A stretch of 13,050 nucleotides of DNA from an uncultured Eubacterium sp. (GTDB lineage: Bacteria; Bacillota; Clostridia; Lachnospirales; Lachnospiraceae). The notes beneath the pieces are model-generated. The model saw only the letters and a program-made list of their open reading frames with translations. It searched no databases and was not told the DNA's origin. The DNA lies in assembly GCA_900545725.1 (NCBI GenBank), contig URAI01000067.1, positions 1-13,050 on the forward strand. Direction: 5' to 3'. The translations under genes and the position numbers were made by a program. This document shows, one piece after another, positions 1 through 6,391 of this stretch (position 1 is its first letter; each line of letters starts with the position of its first letter).

Positions 1-51
1 CAGTTCACTTATGAACTTGTGATAAAATAAGCTATCGAGCTTATTTTTCAC
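1..51 (-). CDS. N-terminus of an unknown protein running off the left edge (partial)
   Basis: Reading leftwards, a GTG at 51-49 opens a frame that stays open to base 1 and encodes MKNKLDSLFYHKFISEL. A GGAG (complement of 57-60) sits 5 bases before the GTG, which is good Shine-Dalgarno spacing, and a minus-strand promoter candidate lies upstream at 216-243. The visible residues are too few to name a family. The start codon and next codons lie in a 14-bp hairpin (19-51), which could hinder initiation or could mean this is really a terminator and not a gene. The upstream leader with its pseudoknot supports a regulated gene. Seventeen codons are weak evidence, so the call is tentative. Confidence 0.42.
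   Translation of the reverse strand, partial: MKNKLDSLFYHKFISEL
19..51 (-). other. 14-bp hairpin over the putative start codon; alternative reading is a terminator
   Basis: Bases 24-33 and 38-47 are perfect inverted repeats (AAAATAAGCT / AGCTTATTTT) around a 4-base loop. The stem continues as 19-22 with 48-51 after one bulged base. If the GTG at 51-49 is a start codon, it lies at the base of this stem. Read on the plus strand, the T-rich right arm (44-48) would suit a weak intrinsic terminator for a gene arriving from the left. The sequence alone does not decide between these roles. Confidence 0.4.
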
Positions 52-209
52 ACTATCTCCATTCCGCAGGCATTTTTAATACCAGAGAAATCGCAGACCA
101 AATGTCTGATCTGGCGCTGCAATAAATGCTGATTTGTGATACCTGCGGCACAAATCAGCCGGCTGTATTGTATAGTTACGCCAAAAAAGCATAACTTAGA
201 ACCTTTGCA
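52..209 (-). promoter_or_regulatory. Folded 5' leader with a pseudoknot next to the Shine-Dalgarno (riboswitch-like)
   Basis: Read on the minus strand, the RNA can form four elements. First, a hairpin pairs 195-189 with 181-175; its one irregular pair is a U-G wobble on this strand but a mismatch on the other. Second, a perfect 11-bp stem pairs 159-149 with 138-128. Third, a nested hairpin pairs 114-110 with 86-82 outside and 108-104 with 98-94 inside. Fourth, a 7-bp pseudoknot joins the loop of the 11-bp stem (148-142, CCGCAGG) to 70-64 (CCTGCGG). The 3' partner of the pseudoknot ends only 3 bases before the GGAG ribosome binding site. Loop pairing beside the ribosome binding site is how translational riboswitches and ribosomal-protein leaders work. 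I do not recognise it as a named class, and the ligand is unknown. Confidence 0.5.
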
Positions 210-215
210 TTTGAT

Positions 216-243
216 ATTTTAACATTTTTATCTCAATGTGCAA
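216..243 (-). promoter_or_regulatory. Minus-strand promoter for the structured leader
   Basis: On the minus strand, TTGCAC (243-238) is followed after 16 bases by TAAAAT (221-216), with a TG one base before the -10 (extended -10). Transcription would start near 209, just ahead of the first leader hairpin. It diverges from the lysozyme promoter at 291-320. The call rests on consensus similarity only. Confidence 0.42.
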
Positions 244-290
244 TATATTTTACACTTTGTATAGGTTGTCTGATGAAATTTCACATTTTT

Positions 291-320
291 TTGCATTTGC
301 ATATTATGCTATGATATAAT
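291..320 (+). promoter_or_regulatory. Promoter of the GH25 gene
   Basis: TTGCAT (291-296) is followed by an 18-base spacer and a perfect TATAAT (315-320). The expected start is near 327, giving an untranslated leader of about 80 bases before the ATG at 410. No strong hairpin was seen in that leader. Confidence 0.6.
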
Positions 321-409
321 AAAATTTAAAGTATTAATACTATTGTGTTTATATATTTTAAATAAACACTGTATACACTTTCTAAAATATTTATGGAATG
401 GAGATTATC

Positions 410-1390
410 ATGGAAAAACGCAAGAGCAGATTAAACGTGACCGGCATATTAAGCGTCATATTTGCCATCACAACCATTATTGGCATTGCTGCATGCCTGT
501 TCATTTTAAAGGACAGACATTTTTACACCAGCGAAAAGCTTGCAGCTGTAAGACAGAATGCCTCAAAAGATACTATTAACAAGATTGAAACCCGCTTAGG
601 TCAGGGAGAATCCATGACTTCTATCCTTCGTGATATTGACCCTGATAAGATGGTATATGTATCCGGGGGAACTTATATATTTGCAGATATCAACCATTCC
701 CTTAAGAAGAATACATTTTCAAATGGAACATTTACTAAGGATGCCAATAACCAGATTACCTATTCAGAAGATGGAAAAATAGTTTCACACAAGGTAATCG
801 ACGTATCAAGGTATCAAAATTCTATTGACTTTGCTAAGGTTAAAAGTGCCGGCGTTGATTATGCAATGTTAAGATGCGGTTATAGAAGCTATGGTGAAGG
901 TATTCTTACAGAGGATACTTCCTTTAATACTAATGCTGCGGAAGCTATCAAAAATAATATTAAAATCGGTGCTTATTTCTTTTCACAGGCAATCAATACA
1001 ACAGAGGCAAGAGAGGAAGCCGATTATGTAATCAATATGGTTAAGCCATATCAGATAAGCGGTCCTATTGCTATTGATATAGAAGAAATATTTGATGATA
1101 CATACCGTCAGATGCATCTTACTCCTGCACAGCTTACTGATGTTATAATAACATTCTGTGACCGCATAAAAGAAGCCGGTTATACTCCTATGATATATAG
1201 TAATCTCTCATCATTTATTGGAAATGTTGAACTTGAACGCCTTGAAAATTATGAAAAATGGTTTGCATATTATAGCGATGAACCTTATTTTCCATATGAA
1301 ATATCAATGTGGCAGTATACAGACAGTGGCGTAATTGATGGTATTTCAGGAAATGTTGACCTTAACATAAGCTTTAAAGAATGGAAATAA
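410..1390 (+). CDS. Membrane-anchored GH25 lysozyme-like muramidase
   Basis: A 326-residue protein. Residues 1-12 are basic and cytoplasmic, about 13-34 form one membrane anchor with no lipobox or obvious cleavage site, and 35-125 are an unassigned juxtamembrane region. A GH25 domain fills about 129-322. Visible GH25 hallmarks are VIDVSRYQ (D131), the catalytic-type AIDIE (D223 and E225), MIYSN, MWQY and GNVDLN near the end. GH25 enzymes cut the beta-1,4 bond between N-acetylmuramic acid and N-acetylglucosamine; here the enzyme would act at the outer membrane face for wall remodelling. ATG 410 is preferred over the in-frame ATG at 398 because GGAG at 400-403 lies 6 bases before it. It is monocistronic with its own promoter and convergent with spmB. 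No cell-wall-binding repeats are present. Family call is strong; substrate and biological role are inferred. Confidence 0.9.
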   Translation: MEKRKSRLNVTGILSVIFAITTIIGIAACLFILKDRHFYTSEKLAAVRQNASKDTINKIETRLGQGESMTSILRDIDPDKMVYVSGGTYIFADINHSLKKNTFSNGTFTKDANNQITYSEDGKIVSHKVIDVSRYQNSIDFAKVKSAGVDYAMLRCGYRSYGEGILTEDTSFNTNAAEAIKNNIKIGAYFFSQAINTTEAREEADYVINMVKPYQISGPIAIDIEEIFDDTYRQMHLTPAQLTDVIITFCDRIKEAGYTPMIYSNLSSFIGNVELERLENYEKWFAYYSDEPYFPYEISMWQYTDSGVIDGISGNVDLNISFKEWK

Positions 1391-1474
1391 ATTCACTTTC
1401 AAATATTGGTTATAGCATTAAAACTATATTATATAATACAATTTATTAAAGATATTTTTAATTTATATTTTTAG

Positions 1475-2005
1475 TTATCCGGCATATAGATGTGCCAGAA
1501 ATATACTTGCGGTGATGCCTGCCAGAGTTGCTATCAATGCTCCCGGCAGCGTCCACCGCGTTTTTTTTACCTTTGCAGCCATAAAATATACTGACATGGT
1601 GTAGAATATCGTTTCTGTACAGCTCATAAGTATTGAAGCTGCCATACCTATATATGAATCCGTTCCATACTCTTTAAAAATATCAAGCGCAAGTCCGGTG
1701 GCAGCCGAAGAGCTGAACATCCTTACAATTGTAAGCGGTACAAGCTGTGACGGAAATCCTACCCTGTCTGTAAATGATGATAACAGACCTGCTAAAAAAT
1801 CCAGAAAGCCTGACGCTCTTAGTATTCCTACTGCTGCCATAAGTCCCACAAGTGTGGGTGCTATACCGACAACCGTTTTCATTCCATCAGCCGCTCCGGC
1901 AATAAACTCATCATATACGTCAGTATGATGAATTATTCCATATACAACAATAAAAAATATAATCAGAGGTATTATAAGTGCAGATATAAGAACAATGATA
2001 TTCAT
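1475..2005 (-). CDS. spmB: Spore maturation protein B
   Basis: A 176-residue, highly hydrophobic protein, close to the usual SpmB length, with several membrane segments. Characteristic nucleoside-transporter-gate (Gate domain) stretches are GMKTVVGIAPTLVGLMAAVG, then FPSQLVPLTIVRMFSSSAA and SCTETIFYTMSVYF. In Bacillus and Clostridia, SpmA and SpmB are needed for proper dehydration of the spore core; they sit in a membrane and the transported molecule is not established. A GGGG-type ribosome binding site lies about 9 bases before the ATG. It follows spmA by 76 bases and is probably cotranscribed. Presence of spmAB does not prove sporulation, because many non-sporulating Lachnospiraceae keep these genes. 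Confidence 0.93.
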   Translation of the reverse strand: MNIIVLISALIIPLIIFFIVVYGIIHHTDVYDEFIAGAADGMKTVVGIAPTLVGLMAAVGILRASGFLDFLAGLLSSFTDRVGFPSQLVPLTIVRMFSSSAATGLALDIFKEYGTDSYIGMAASILMSCTETIFYTMSVYFMAAKVKKTRWTLPGALIATLAGITASIFLAHLYAG

Positions 2006-2081
2006 TTAAGTATTCCCCTATTACATATATAATTAATTTACAATATTGGTATATTTTTTCACAATGCAATATATGATTAAT

Positions 2082-2660
2082 TTACTTATTTTTTGTATAT
2101 TTTAATTTGCAATAAATTATTCCTGCCACAGTACTTATAATGGTCGCTATCAGTCCCGGAAGGACAACCGCTGTCGGATTCACACTACCATACTGGCTTC
2201 TGTATGCAATTATATTAACCGGTATAAGCTGTAATGAGGATATATTGATTACAAGAAATGCACACATTGCATCATCCGCTTCTTTTCTCATATCATTAAG
2301 CTTTGCAAGCTCCTCCATTGCCTTAATTCCCGCCGGAGTAGCCGCCCAGCCAAGTCCGAATATATTGGCAATCACATTGGTAGTCATATATTCCATAGCT
2401 TTATGCTCCATGGAAACATCAGGAAACATCCATCTCATTACAGGTGATATCAGCTTTTCACATTTTTTAATCAAACCTGATTTGGATGCTATCTGCATAA
2501 GCCCGGTCCATAGTGACATCACACCAAGCATTGTAATACACAGTGTTACAGCTTCCTTTGAACTGTCTATAGCTCCATCTGCCACCTGCGTTATATTCCC
2601 TGATAATATTCCATAGATTACTCCGGTAATAATCATAATTGCCCATAAATAATTAAGCAT
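2082..2660 (-). CDS. spmA: Spore maturation protein A
   Basis: A 192-residue integral membrane protein of typical SpmA length. It begins MLNYLWAIMIITGVIYGILSG and carries the Gate-domain segments KEAVTLCITMLGVMSLWTGLMQIA, PVMRWMFPD and NVIANIFGLGWAATPAGIKAMEEL. The paired SpmB gene follows directly. The ribosome binding site is weak (an AGG about 8 bases upstream). The 111-base gap to nudC holds no convincing promoter, so nudC-spmA-spmB may be read together. The 76-base gap before spmB contains a near-identical repeat of ATTAATTTAC (ending near 2041 and 2084) of unknown meaning. Confidence 0.93.
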   Translation of the reverse strand: MLNYLWAIMIITGVIYGILSGNITQVADGAIDSSKEAVTLCITMLGVMSLWTGLMQIASKSGLIKKCEKLISPVMRWMFPDVSMEHKAMEYMTTNVIANIFGLGWAATPAGIKAMEELAKLNDMRKEADDAMCAFLVINISSLQLIPVNIIAYRSQYGSVNPTAVVLPGLIATIISTVAGIIYCKLKYTKNK

Positions 2661-2771
2661 ATCTGTACCTGCATATGTAGCCTTATTTTATATTAATATA
2701 TGCGGATATTTACATCTGATGATATTTTTCTGATTATTTAAAAATAGTGCTAAAGCAGATGCGGATTGTAT

Positions 2772-3815
2772 TTACCGAATCAACGATGACATATGCTCCT
2801 CTTTAAATTTAAGCATCATTTCTTTTGTAAGGCTTATTCCATCCGCTTTTTCATGTATATCCTCAGCCTTCACCCACTCAGCCACCGACAGCTCTTCCTC
2901 CTGCAGCTTTATCTTATCACTTCCTTTAAGGTCACAGTAAAAGCCGGCTAACAGACTTCCGCTTAATGCCCACGGCTGGCTCTTGTAATATCTTACATTA
3001 GTTACATCTAATCCTGTCTCTTCTTTTACTTCTCTTATAACCGTCTCTTCAAGTGTCTCTCCTATCTCTGCAAATCCTGCAACAAGTGCATAATTAGTAT
3101 ATGTCCTCTGCGCATACTTTGTAAAAAGTATTCTGTCACCATCGGTTACTCCTATGATTACTGCCGGGCTAATCTTTGGAAATACCATATTATTACATAC
3201 CGGACACTTCATCATTCTTTCCTTATCATCATGCATCATTGCTTTTCCGCACCTGCCACAGAACTTATTATCCCTGTACCAACCATACAGATGATATGCT
3301 GTTATTACTGCAAATGCCCTGTATTTAGGTATTGCACGTCTGAATGAATTAACTCCTATAAACTCAAAGCCTTCTATAAAACTTTTGTATTCACTATGTA
3401 TTTTAGAATCAGACATTTCACCGGAAAATTCTCCATGTTGTATCTCATCATTTCTTACTGCAAGAAAATATCTTTCATTATCAACTGATAACAGATATCT
3501 AAAAGTAAACTGCTCTGTTTTATCCTGTCCACATATCTTACTTACAAGCTTTCTGGCATCCGTAACATTTTTTAAATCAATTCCGATATCTGTATTATCC
3601 TTTTTACCGTCTTTGCCATCCTGCTTGAATATTAATGATTCACCTGCCCTACATACACAGCTTGTAAATAATTCATAGTCGGGATATACTATTTCATCAC
3701 CATCATACTTTCCCAATACGCTTGAACCTTCAAAGAAAAGAATTATATCATTATCCTTTGGCGTAAAATTCCTATATTGGTTATATAACTTTTTAGGCAT
3801 AATATCCTGTATCAT
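2772..3815 (-). CDS. nudC: NAD(H) pyrophosphatase / NAD-RNA decapping Nudix hydrolase
   Basis: A 347-residue protein with the NudC order of domains: an N-terminal region of about 180 residues, a four-cysteine zinc ribbon (C186, C189, C204, C207), then a Nudix fold. The Nudix box runs from G247 to L269 (G-x5-E-x7-REVKEETGL), with metal-binding glutamates E262, E265 and E266. It is followed by SQPW at 279-282, the motif that marks NADH pyrophosphatases. Known members cleave NAD(H) to NMN(H) and AMP and remove NAD caps from RNA. It is longer than E. coli NudC (about 257 residues), mostly in the N-terminal region. Two starts are possible: ATG 3815 (GCAGGT upstream) or ATG 3800 (AGGA 5 bases upstream). 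A promoter candidate lies at 3850-3879. Confidence 0.92.
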   Translation of the reverse strand: MIQDIMPKKLYNQYRNFTPKDNDIILFFEGSSVLGKYDGDEIVYPDYELFTSCVCRAGESLIFKQDGKDGKKDNTDIGIDLKNVTDARKLVSKICGQDKTEQFTFRYLLSVDNERYFLAVRNDEIQHGEFSGEMSDSKIHSEYKSFIEGFEFIGVNSFRRAIPKYRAFAVITAYHLYGWYRDNKFCGRCGKAMMHDDKERMMKCPVCNNMVFPKISPAVIIGVTDGDRILFTKYAQRTYTNYALVAGFAEIGETLEETVIREVKEETGLDVTNVRYYKSQPWALSGSLLAGFYCDLKGSDKIKLQEEELSVAEWVKAEDIHEKADGISLTKEMMLKFKEEHMSSLIR

Positions 3816-3849
3816 AATCTTACCTGCTTTCTACTATAATATCTTTGTG

Positions 3850-3879
3850 GTTATATCATTTCTTCAATTATCAGCTCAA
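3850..3879 (-). promoter_or_regulatory. nudC promoter
   Basis: On the minus strand, TTGAGC (3879-3874) is followed by an 18-base spacer and TATAAC (3855-3850). The start would be near 3843, about 28 bases before the nudC ATG. Consensus-based only. Confidence 0.5.
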
Positions 3880-3896
3880 TCTTTATTACTTTTTAT

Positions 3897-3922
3897 AAAA
3901 AGAATCAGGTGCTATTCTTTTT
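3897..3922. terminator. A/T-flanked hairpin in the nudC upstream region
   Basis: Bases 3897-3905 (AAAAAGAAT) and 3914-3922 (ATTCTTTTT) are a perfect 9-bp inverted repeat with an 8-base loop. The run of T on one arm and A on the other gives a weak bidirectional terminator shape. It lies between the GTPase operon's long hairpin and the nudC promoter and may mop up read-through. The stem has only one G-C pair, so strength is doubtful. Confidence 0.35.
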
Positions 3923-3985
3923 AATTGTATTACAATAATACTGATTAATCCACACTTCTTTATAACTAAACCGCTATAAACTGAC

Positions 3986-4081
3986 AAAAAAGACGGTTAC
4001 ACTAACGAAATGTTATATTGCATATAGAATTAATTACCATATAATACCTATATTCTGTATACATTTCGTAGTGTTACCGTC
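3986..4081 (-). terminator. Long hairpin with T-tract, tail of the GTPase operon
   Basis: Bases 3992-4012 and 4062-4081 are inverted repeats: 19 pairs with one mismatch and one bulge (outer GACGGT / ACCGTC). On the minus strand the structure ends in six T (3991-3986), so it reads as an intrinsic terminator downstream of the GTPase at 4156. It is unusual for a terminator: the loop is about 49 bases long and contains a further imperfect stem (TATAGAAT 4023-4030 with ATTCT-TATA 4052-4061). A small mobile repeat (MITE-like) is the main alternative, but I see no clear target duplication. It shares motifs with the operon's leader at 6327-6363. Confidence 0.55.
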
Positions 4082-4091
4082 CTATTTTAAT

Positions 4092-4114
4092 ATCTGTACT
4101 GTAAATGTACAGAT
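4092..4114 (-). other. Hairpin 2 of 3 behind the GTPase operon
   Basis: ATCTGTAC (4092-4099) and GTACAGAT (4107-4114) form a perfect 8-bp stem with a 7-base loop. It lies between the first small hairpin and the long T-tailed hairpin, so the operon's 3' region carries three stem-loops in a row. No T-tract follows, so alone it is not a terminator; it may protect the 3' end. Confidence 0.45.
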
Positions 4115-4123
4115 TATATAATA

Positions 4124-4139
4124 TTGGGGTCACCCCCAA
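4124..4139 (-). other. G/C-rich hairpin 1 of 3 behind the GTPase operon
   Basis: TTGGGG (4124-4129) and CCCCAA (4134-4139) pair around a four-base loop that reads GTGA (GNRA type) on the minus strand. AT-rich flanks (ATAAT / ATTAT) can extend the stem. It begins 16 bases after the stop codon of the GTPase at 4156. It may be part of a compound terminator or a 3'-end stabiliser. Confidence 0.45.
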
Positions 4140-4155
4140 CTATGATATTATACAT

Positions 4156-5106
4156 TTAGAAATATACAAATTCATCCTGTGGAGCTTCGGCAGGCTCTAC
4201 TTTGCTTGAATAAAGAACCGGTCCTTTCTTCTTGTATGCCATCTGGAATTCATATTTAATCTTTGCTGTTACCATAACCCACTCTTTATTCTCAAGTGAC
4301 GATATGTTATCGTAATAATTAATATAACCGATAAATGAAATATCCTCTGCACAACATGTCATCACCTTTCTTCCGGCAACGAAATTCTTGTCCTTAAAGT
4401 ACTTATTCTTAAGTACCTGGCCCTTAAACTTAACGGTCTTGCCATTATACACCTCAGGTCTTTCATTGACATCCATGTACCAGATTCCATAATCACAGTC
4501 ATCAACTTCGATTACATCTGCATTAATATCATATGGAAGCTGCTCTGCAATTGACATCATGTCGCCCTTTTCATCTTCAAATACAATCTGTACTGCTGAA
4601 TTAAGTGCTTTCATGCTTCTTCTGTAGCTTCCAAGCTCCATGCTTGATTTGCATCTGTTAAATACAACCATATCAACATTTTTAACCATCTCAGCCATAA
4701 TTGACTTCATATTAGCCCACTGGTTAGAGAAAGTCATCGCATCGATAATTGTAATTGACTGATATATTTCCCAGCCAAATGGCTTCGCTGTATCAAATAT
4801 TAATGCAGGATCCCACATTCCGTTATATTCAACTATAACTACCCATGGGTCATACTGCTTATCTAATTTCTTAAGCTTTGCCTCTGTAAATTCTTCTTTT
4901 TCAAGGACAACCATTGATACACCGTTATCCTTTAACATCTTTTCATCGTATTCTTCTTCGCCTTCTTCGCATACGATAAGAAGCTTATTCTTTGCTTCCT
5001 CAAATTGTCCCATCTCTATTGTATCTGAAATAAAGCTTGTCTTACCGCTGTCAAGCTGTCCATTTATTAAGAATACAGGTATCTGGTATTGTTCTTCCTG
5101 TGCCAT
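4156..5106 (-). CDS. CobW-like P-loop GTPase fused to a YcgQ/DUF1980-type domain
   Basis: A 316-residue cytoplasmic protein. Residues 8-185 resemble a COG0523/G3E GTPase: Walker A GQLDSGKTS at 16-24, a strand VVIVEYNG at 89-96 where CobW has its E-P-S-G loop, and VFNRCK at 148-153 in the place of the NKxD motif. The CxCC metal motif of COG0523 is absent; the matching stretch is VCEEGEEEYDE. Residues about 198-305 resemble the TIGR03943/DUF1980 (B. subtilis YcgQ) domain: FKGQV, VMTCCAEDISFIGY (C251, C252) and WVMVTAKI. YcgQ is linked with YcgR and zinc control in Bacillus, so a metal role is inferred. It follows the His-rich GTPase by 34 bases with AAAGGA upstream. The likely role is a partner or effector of that GTPase; exact function unknown. 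Confidence 0.72.
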   Translation of the reverse strand: MAQEEQYQIPVFLINGQLDSGKTSFISDTIEMGQFEEAKNKLLIVCEEGEEEYDEKMLKDNGVSMVVLEKEEFTEAKLKKLDKQYDPWVVIVEYNGMWDPALIFDTAKPFGWEIYQSITIIDAMTFSNQWANMKSIMAEMVKNVDMVVFNRCKSSMELGSYRRSMKALNSAVQIVFEDEKGDMMSIAEQLPYDINADVIEVDDCDYGIWYMDVNERPEVYNGKTVKFKGQVLKNKYFKDKNFVAGRKVMTCCAEDISFIGYINYYDNISSLENKEWVMVTAKIKYEFQMAYKKKGPVLYSSKVEPAEAPQDEFVYF

Positions 5107-5140
5107 ATACTTATATTATATCCTTTCTGTTGATTATTAT

Positions 5141-6286
5141 TTATACATTAAAAAGCTTCTTTAATTCATCTTCTTTAAGCTCTGCTCCGATTACACAGAT
5201 TCTTCCTGTAAAATCAGGCTTTCCTTCACGAATCTCGTATTCACCCGGTACAAGGTCGAAGTACATCCATGTACCTTCCTGTGTTGGAAGCATACCCTTA
5301 GCCCTTAATATCCTGCCAAATTCATCTGAGTTAGCAAGTGTATCAAGAATATCATCAAGCGTTGCTTTATCATACTTATTAGGTGTCTCTGTTCCCCAGC
5401 TTGTAAATACCTCATCTGCATGATGATGTCCTTCATGGTGATGTCCACAGCCACACTCTCCATCGTGATGATGATGGTCATGCTCGTGATCATGGTCATG
5501 TCCACAGCACTCTCCGTCATGGTGGTGATGCTCATGCTCATCGTGGTCATGTCCGCAGCACTCTCCGTCATGGTGGTGATGTTCATGCTCATCATGGTCA
5601 TGTCCGCAGCACTCTCCGTCATGGTGATGATGTTCATGTTCTGCATGAGCTTTTTCTGCTGCTTCTGCAAGCATCTCAAGTTCAAGATTAGTGACATTTT
5701 CCATAGCGCCAAGAATCTGTGTACCTTCAATATCATCCCAAGGTGTAGTAATGATATGTGCATTTGGATTAAGCTGTCTTATAAGCTCAATTGCCTTATT
5801 TAACTTCTCTTCACTGATATTCTGTGTTCTGCTTAATATAATAGTTCCGGCATGTTCAATCTGGTTATTGAAAAATTCACCGAAGTTTTTCATATAAACT
5901 TTGCACTTAGAAGCATCTGCTACTGTTGATGCACTGTTTAACTTAATTTCATTTTCTATATGAAGGTCCTTTACTGCCTTGATTACATCTGATAACTTAC
6001 CTACACCTGATGGCTCGATAATTATTCTGTCAGGATGATACTTGTCTACAACTTCCTTTAAAGATGTACCAAAATCACCTACTAATGAACAGCAGATACA
6101 GCCTGAATTCATCTCTCTTATCTCAACGCCTGAATCCTTTAAGAATCCTCCGTCAATTCCAATTTCACCAAATTCATTCTCTATAAGTACAACCTGTTCG
6201 CCATTTAATGCTTCTTTTAATAATTTACTGATAAGTGTAGTCTTTCCTGCACCTAAGAAACCAGATATAATATCTACTTTTGTCAT
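5141..6286 (-). CDS. COG0523 (CobW/G3E) metallochaperone GTPase with a His/Cys-rich tandem repeat
   Basis: A 381-residue protein. An N-terminal P-loop GTPase carries Walker A GFLGAGKTT (9-17), the COG0523 metal motif CICC (63-66) and Walker B-type IIIEPSGVG (88-96). A His-rich insert fills 214-289, and a CobW_C domain about 293-379. The insert has about 34 His and 8 Cys, including three identical 17-residue units (216-266) and a degenerate fourth. COG0523 proteins such as B. subtilis ZagA and the ZNG1 family hand metal, often zinc, to client proteins. The usual base-recognition motif NKxD reads SRTQ (152-155), so nucleotide preference may differ. The ATG has AAAGGTGG about 9 bases upstream. 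It is first gene of a two-gene operon with a promoter near 6392. Family certain; metal and client are inferred. Confidence 0.9.
   Translation of the reverse strand: MTKVDIISGFLGAGKTTLISKLLKEALNGEQVVLIENEFGEIGIDGGFLKDSGVEIREMNSGCICCSLVGDFGTSLKEVVDKYHPDRIIIEPSGVGKLSDVIKAVKDLHIENEIKLNSASTVADASKCKVYMKNFGEFFNNQIEHAGTIILSRTQNISEEKLNKAIELIRQLNPNAHIITTPWDDIEGTQILGAMENVTNLELEMLAEAAEKAHAEHEHHHHDGECCGHDHDEHEHHHHDGECCGHDHDEHEHHHHDGECCGHDHDHEHDHHHHDGECGCGHHHEGHHHADEVFTSWGTETPNKYDKATLDDILDTLANSDEFGRILRAKGMLPTQEGTWMYFDLVPGEYEIREGKPDFTGRICVIGAELKEDELKKLFNV
5489..5641 (-). repeat. Three 51-bp tandem repeats encoding a His/Cys metal-binding tract
   Basis: Three near-identical 51-bp units, 153 bp in all, encode EHEHHHHDGECCGHDHD three times. 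A decayed fourth unit covers 5420-5488. The period is a multiple of three, so loss or gain of units by slippage keeps the frame and would alter the number of metal ligands. The few differences between units are mainly silent, which suggests recent duplication or gene-conversion-like homogenisation. Confidence 0.92.
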
Positions 6287-6326
6287 TTTAAATATCCACC
6301 TTTCTCTTTACGGGTTATTCTGATTA

Positions 6327-6390
6327 CGAAGTGCTAATGCCACCGTCGTATACAGACACTAACATTACTCCGTTATTTTGCTCTAACATT
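6327..6390 (-). promoter_or_regulatory. Motif-rich leader of the GTPase operon, possible operator
   Basis: The GTPase leader contains CTAACATT twice on the plus strand (6359-6366 and 6383-6390, period 24). It also has an array CGAAGTGCTA (6327-6336), CCGTC (6343-6347), GTATACA (6348-6354) and ACACTAAC (6356-6363). Close matches to the last three, and CGTAGTGTTA for the first, occur in the hairpin downstream of the same operon (3992-4081). TTCGTAAT on the minus strand resembles half of a Bacillus Zur box (TCGTAAT-N-ATTACGA), but the second half is missing. Regulator unknown. Confidence 0.35.
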
Positions 6391-6391
6391 T

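Noticed and set aside
1391..1474. AT-only hairpins (ATTAAA 1445-1450 with TTTAAT 1457-1462; TATAG 1411-1415 with CTATA 1424-1428) as terminator between the lysozyme and spmB
   Set aside because: Stems are 5-6 pairs, nearly all A-T, and are expected by chance in this composition; not enough for a terminator call.
2140..2616. 158-codon plus-strand frame opposite spmA
   Set aside because: It is antisense to a clear SpmA, has no ribosome site and its product has no recognisable family; a mirror of hydrophobic codons.
2699..2775. Repeated ATGCGGAT...TTTAC in the spmA-nudC gap, and CATCTG/CAGATG pair
   Set aside because: Short, imperfect and widely spaced; no consistent structure or promoter geometry follows from it.
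5489..5641. Possible CRISPR-like repeat array
   Set aside because: The units are directly adjacent with no spacers, have a period of 51 (a multiple of three), and lie inside a coding frame.
5305..5803. Met/Thr/Ser-rich frames on both strands over the His-rich tract
   Set aside because: They arise from reading the 51-bp His/Cys repeats out of frame; the COG0523 frame is continuous and carries all motifs.
6316..6330. Zur box in front of the GTPase operon
   Set aside because: Only one half-site (TCGTAAT on the minus strand) is present; the required inverted second half is missing, so zinc control by Zur cannot be claimed.
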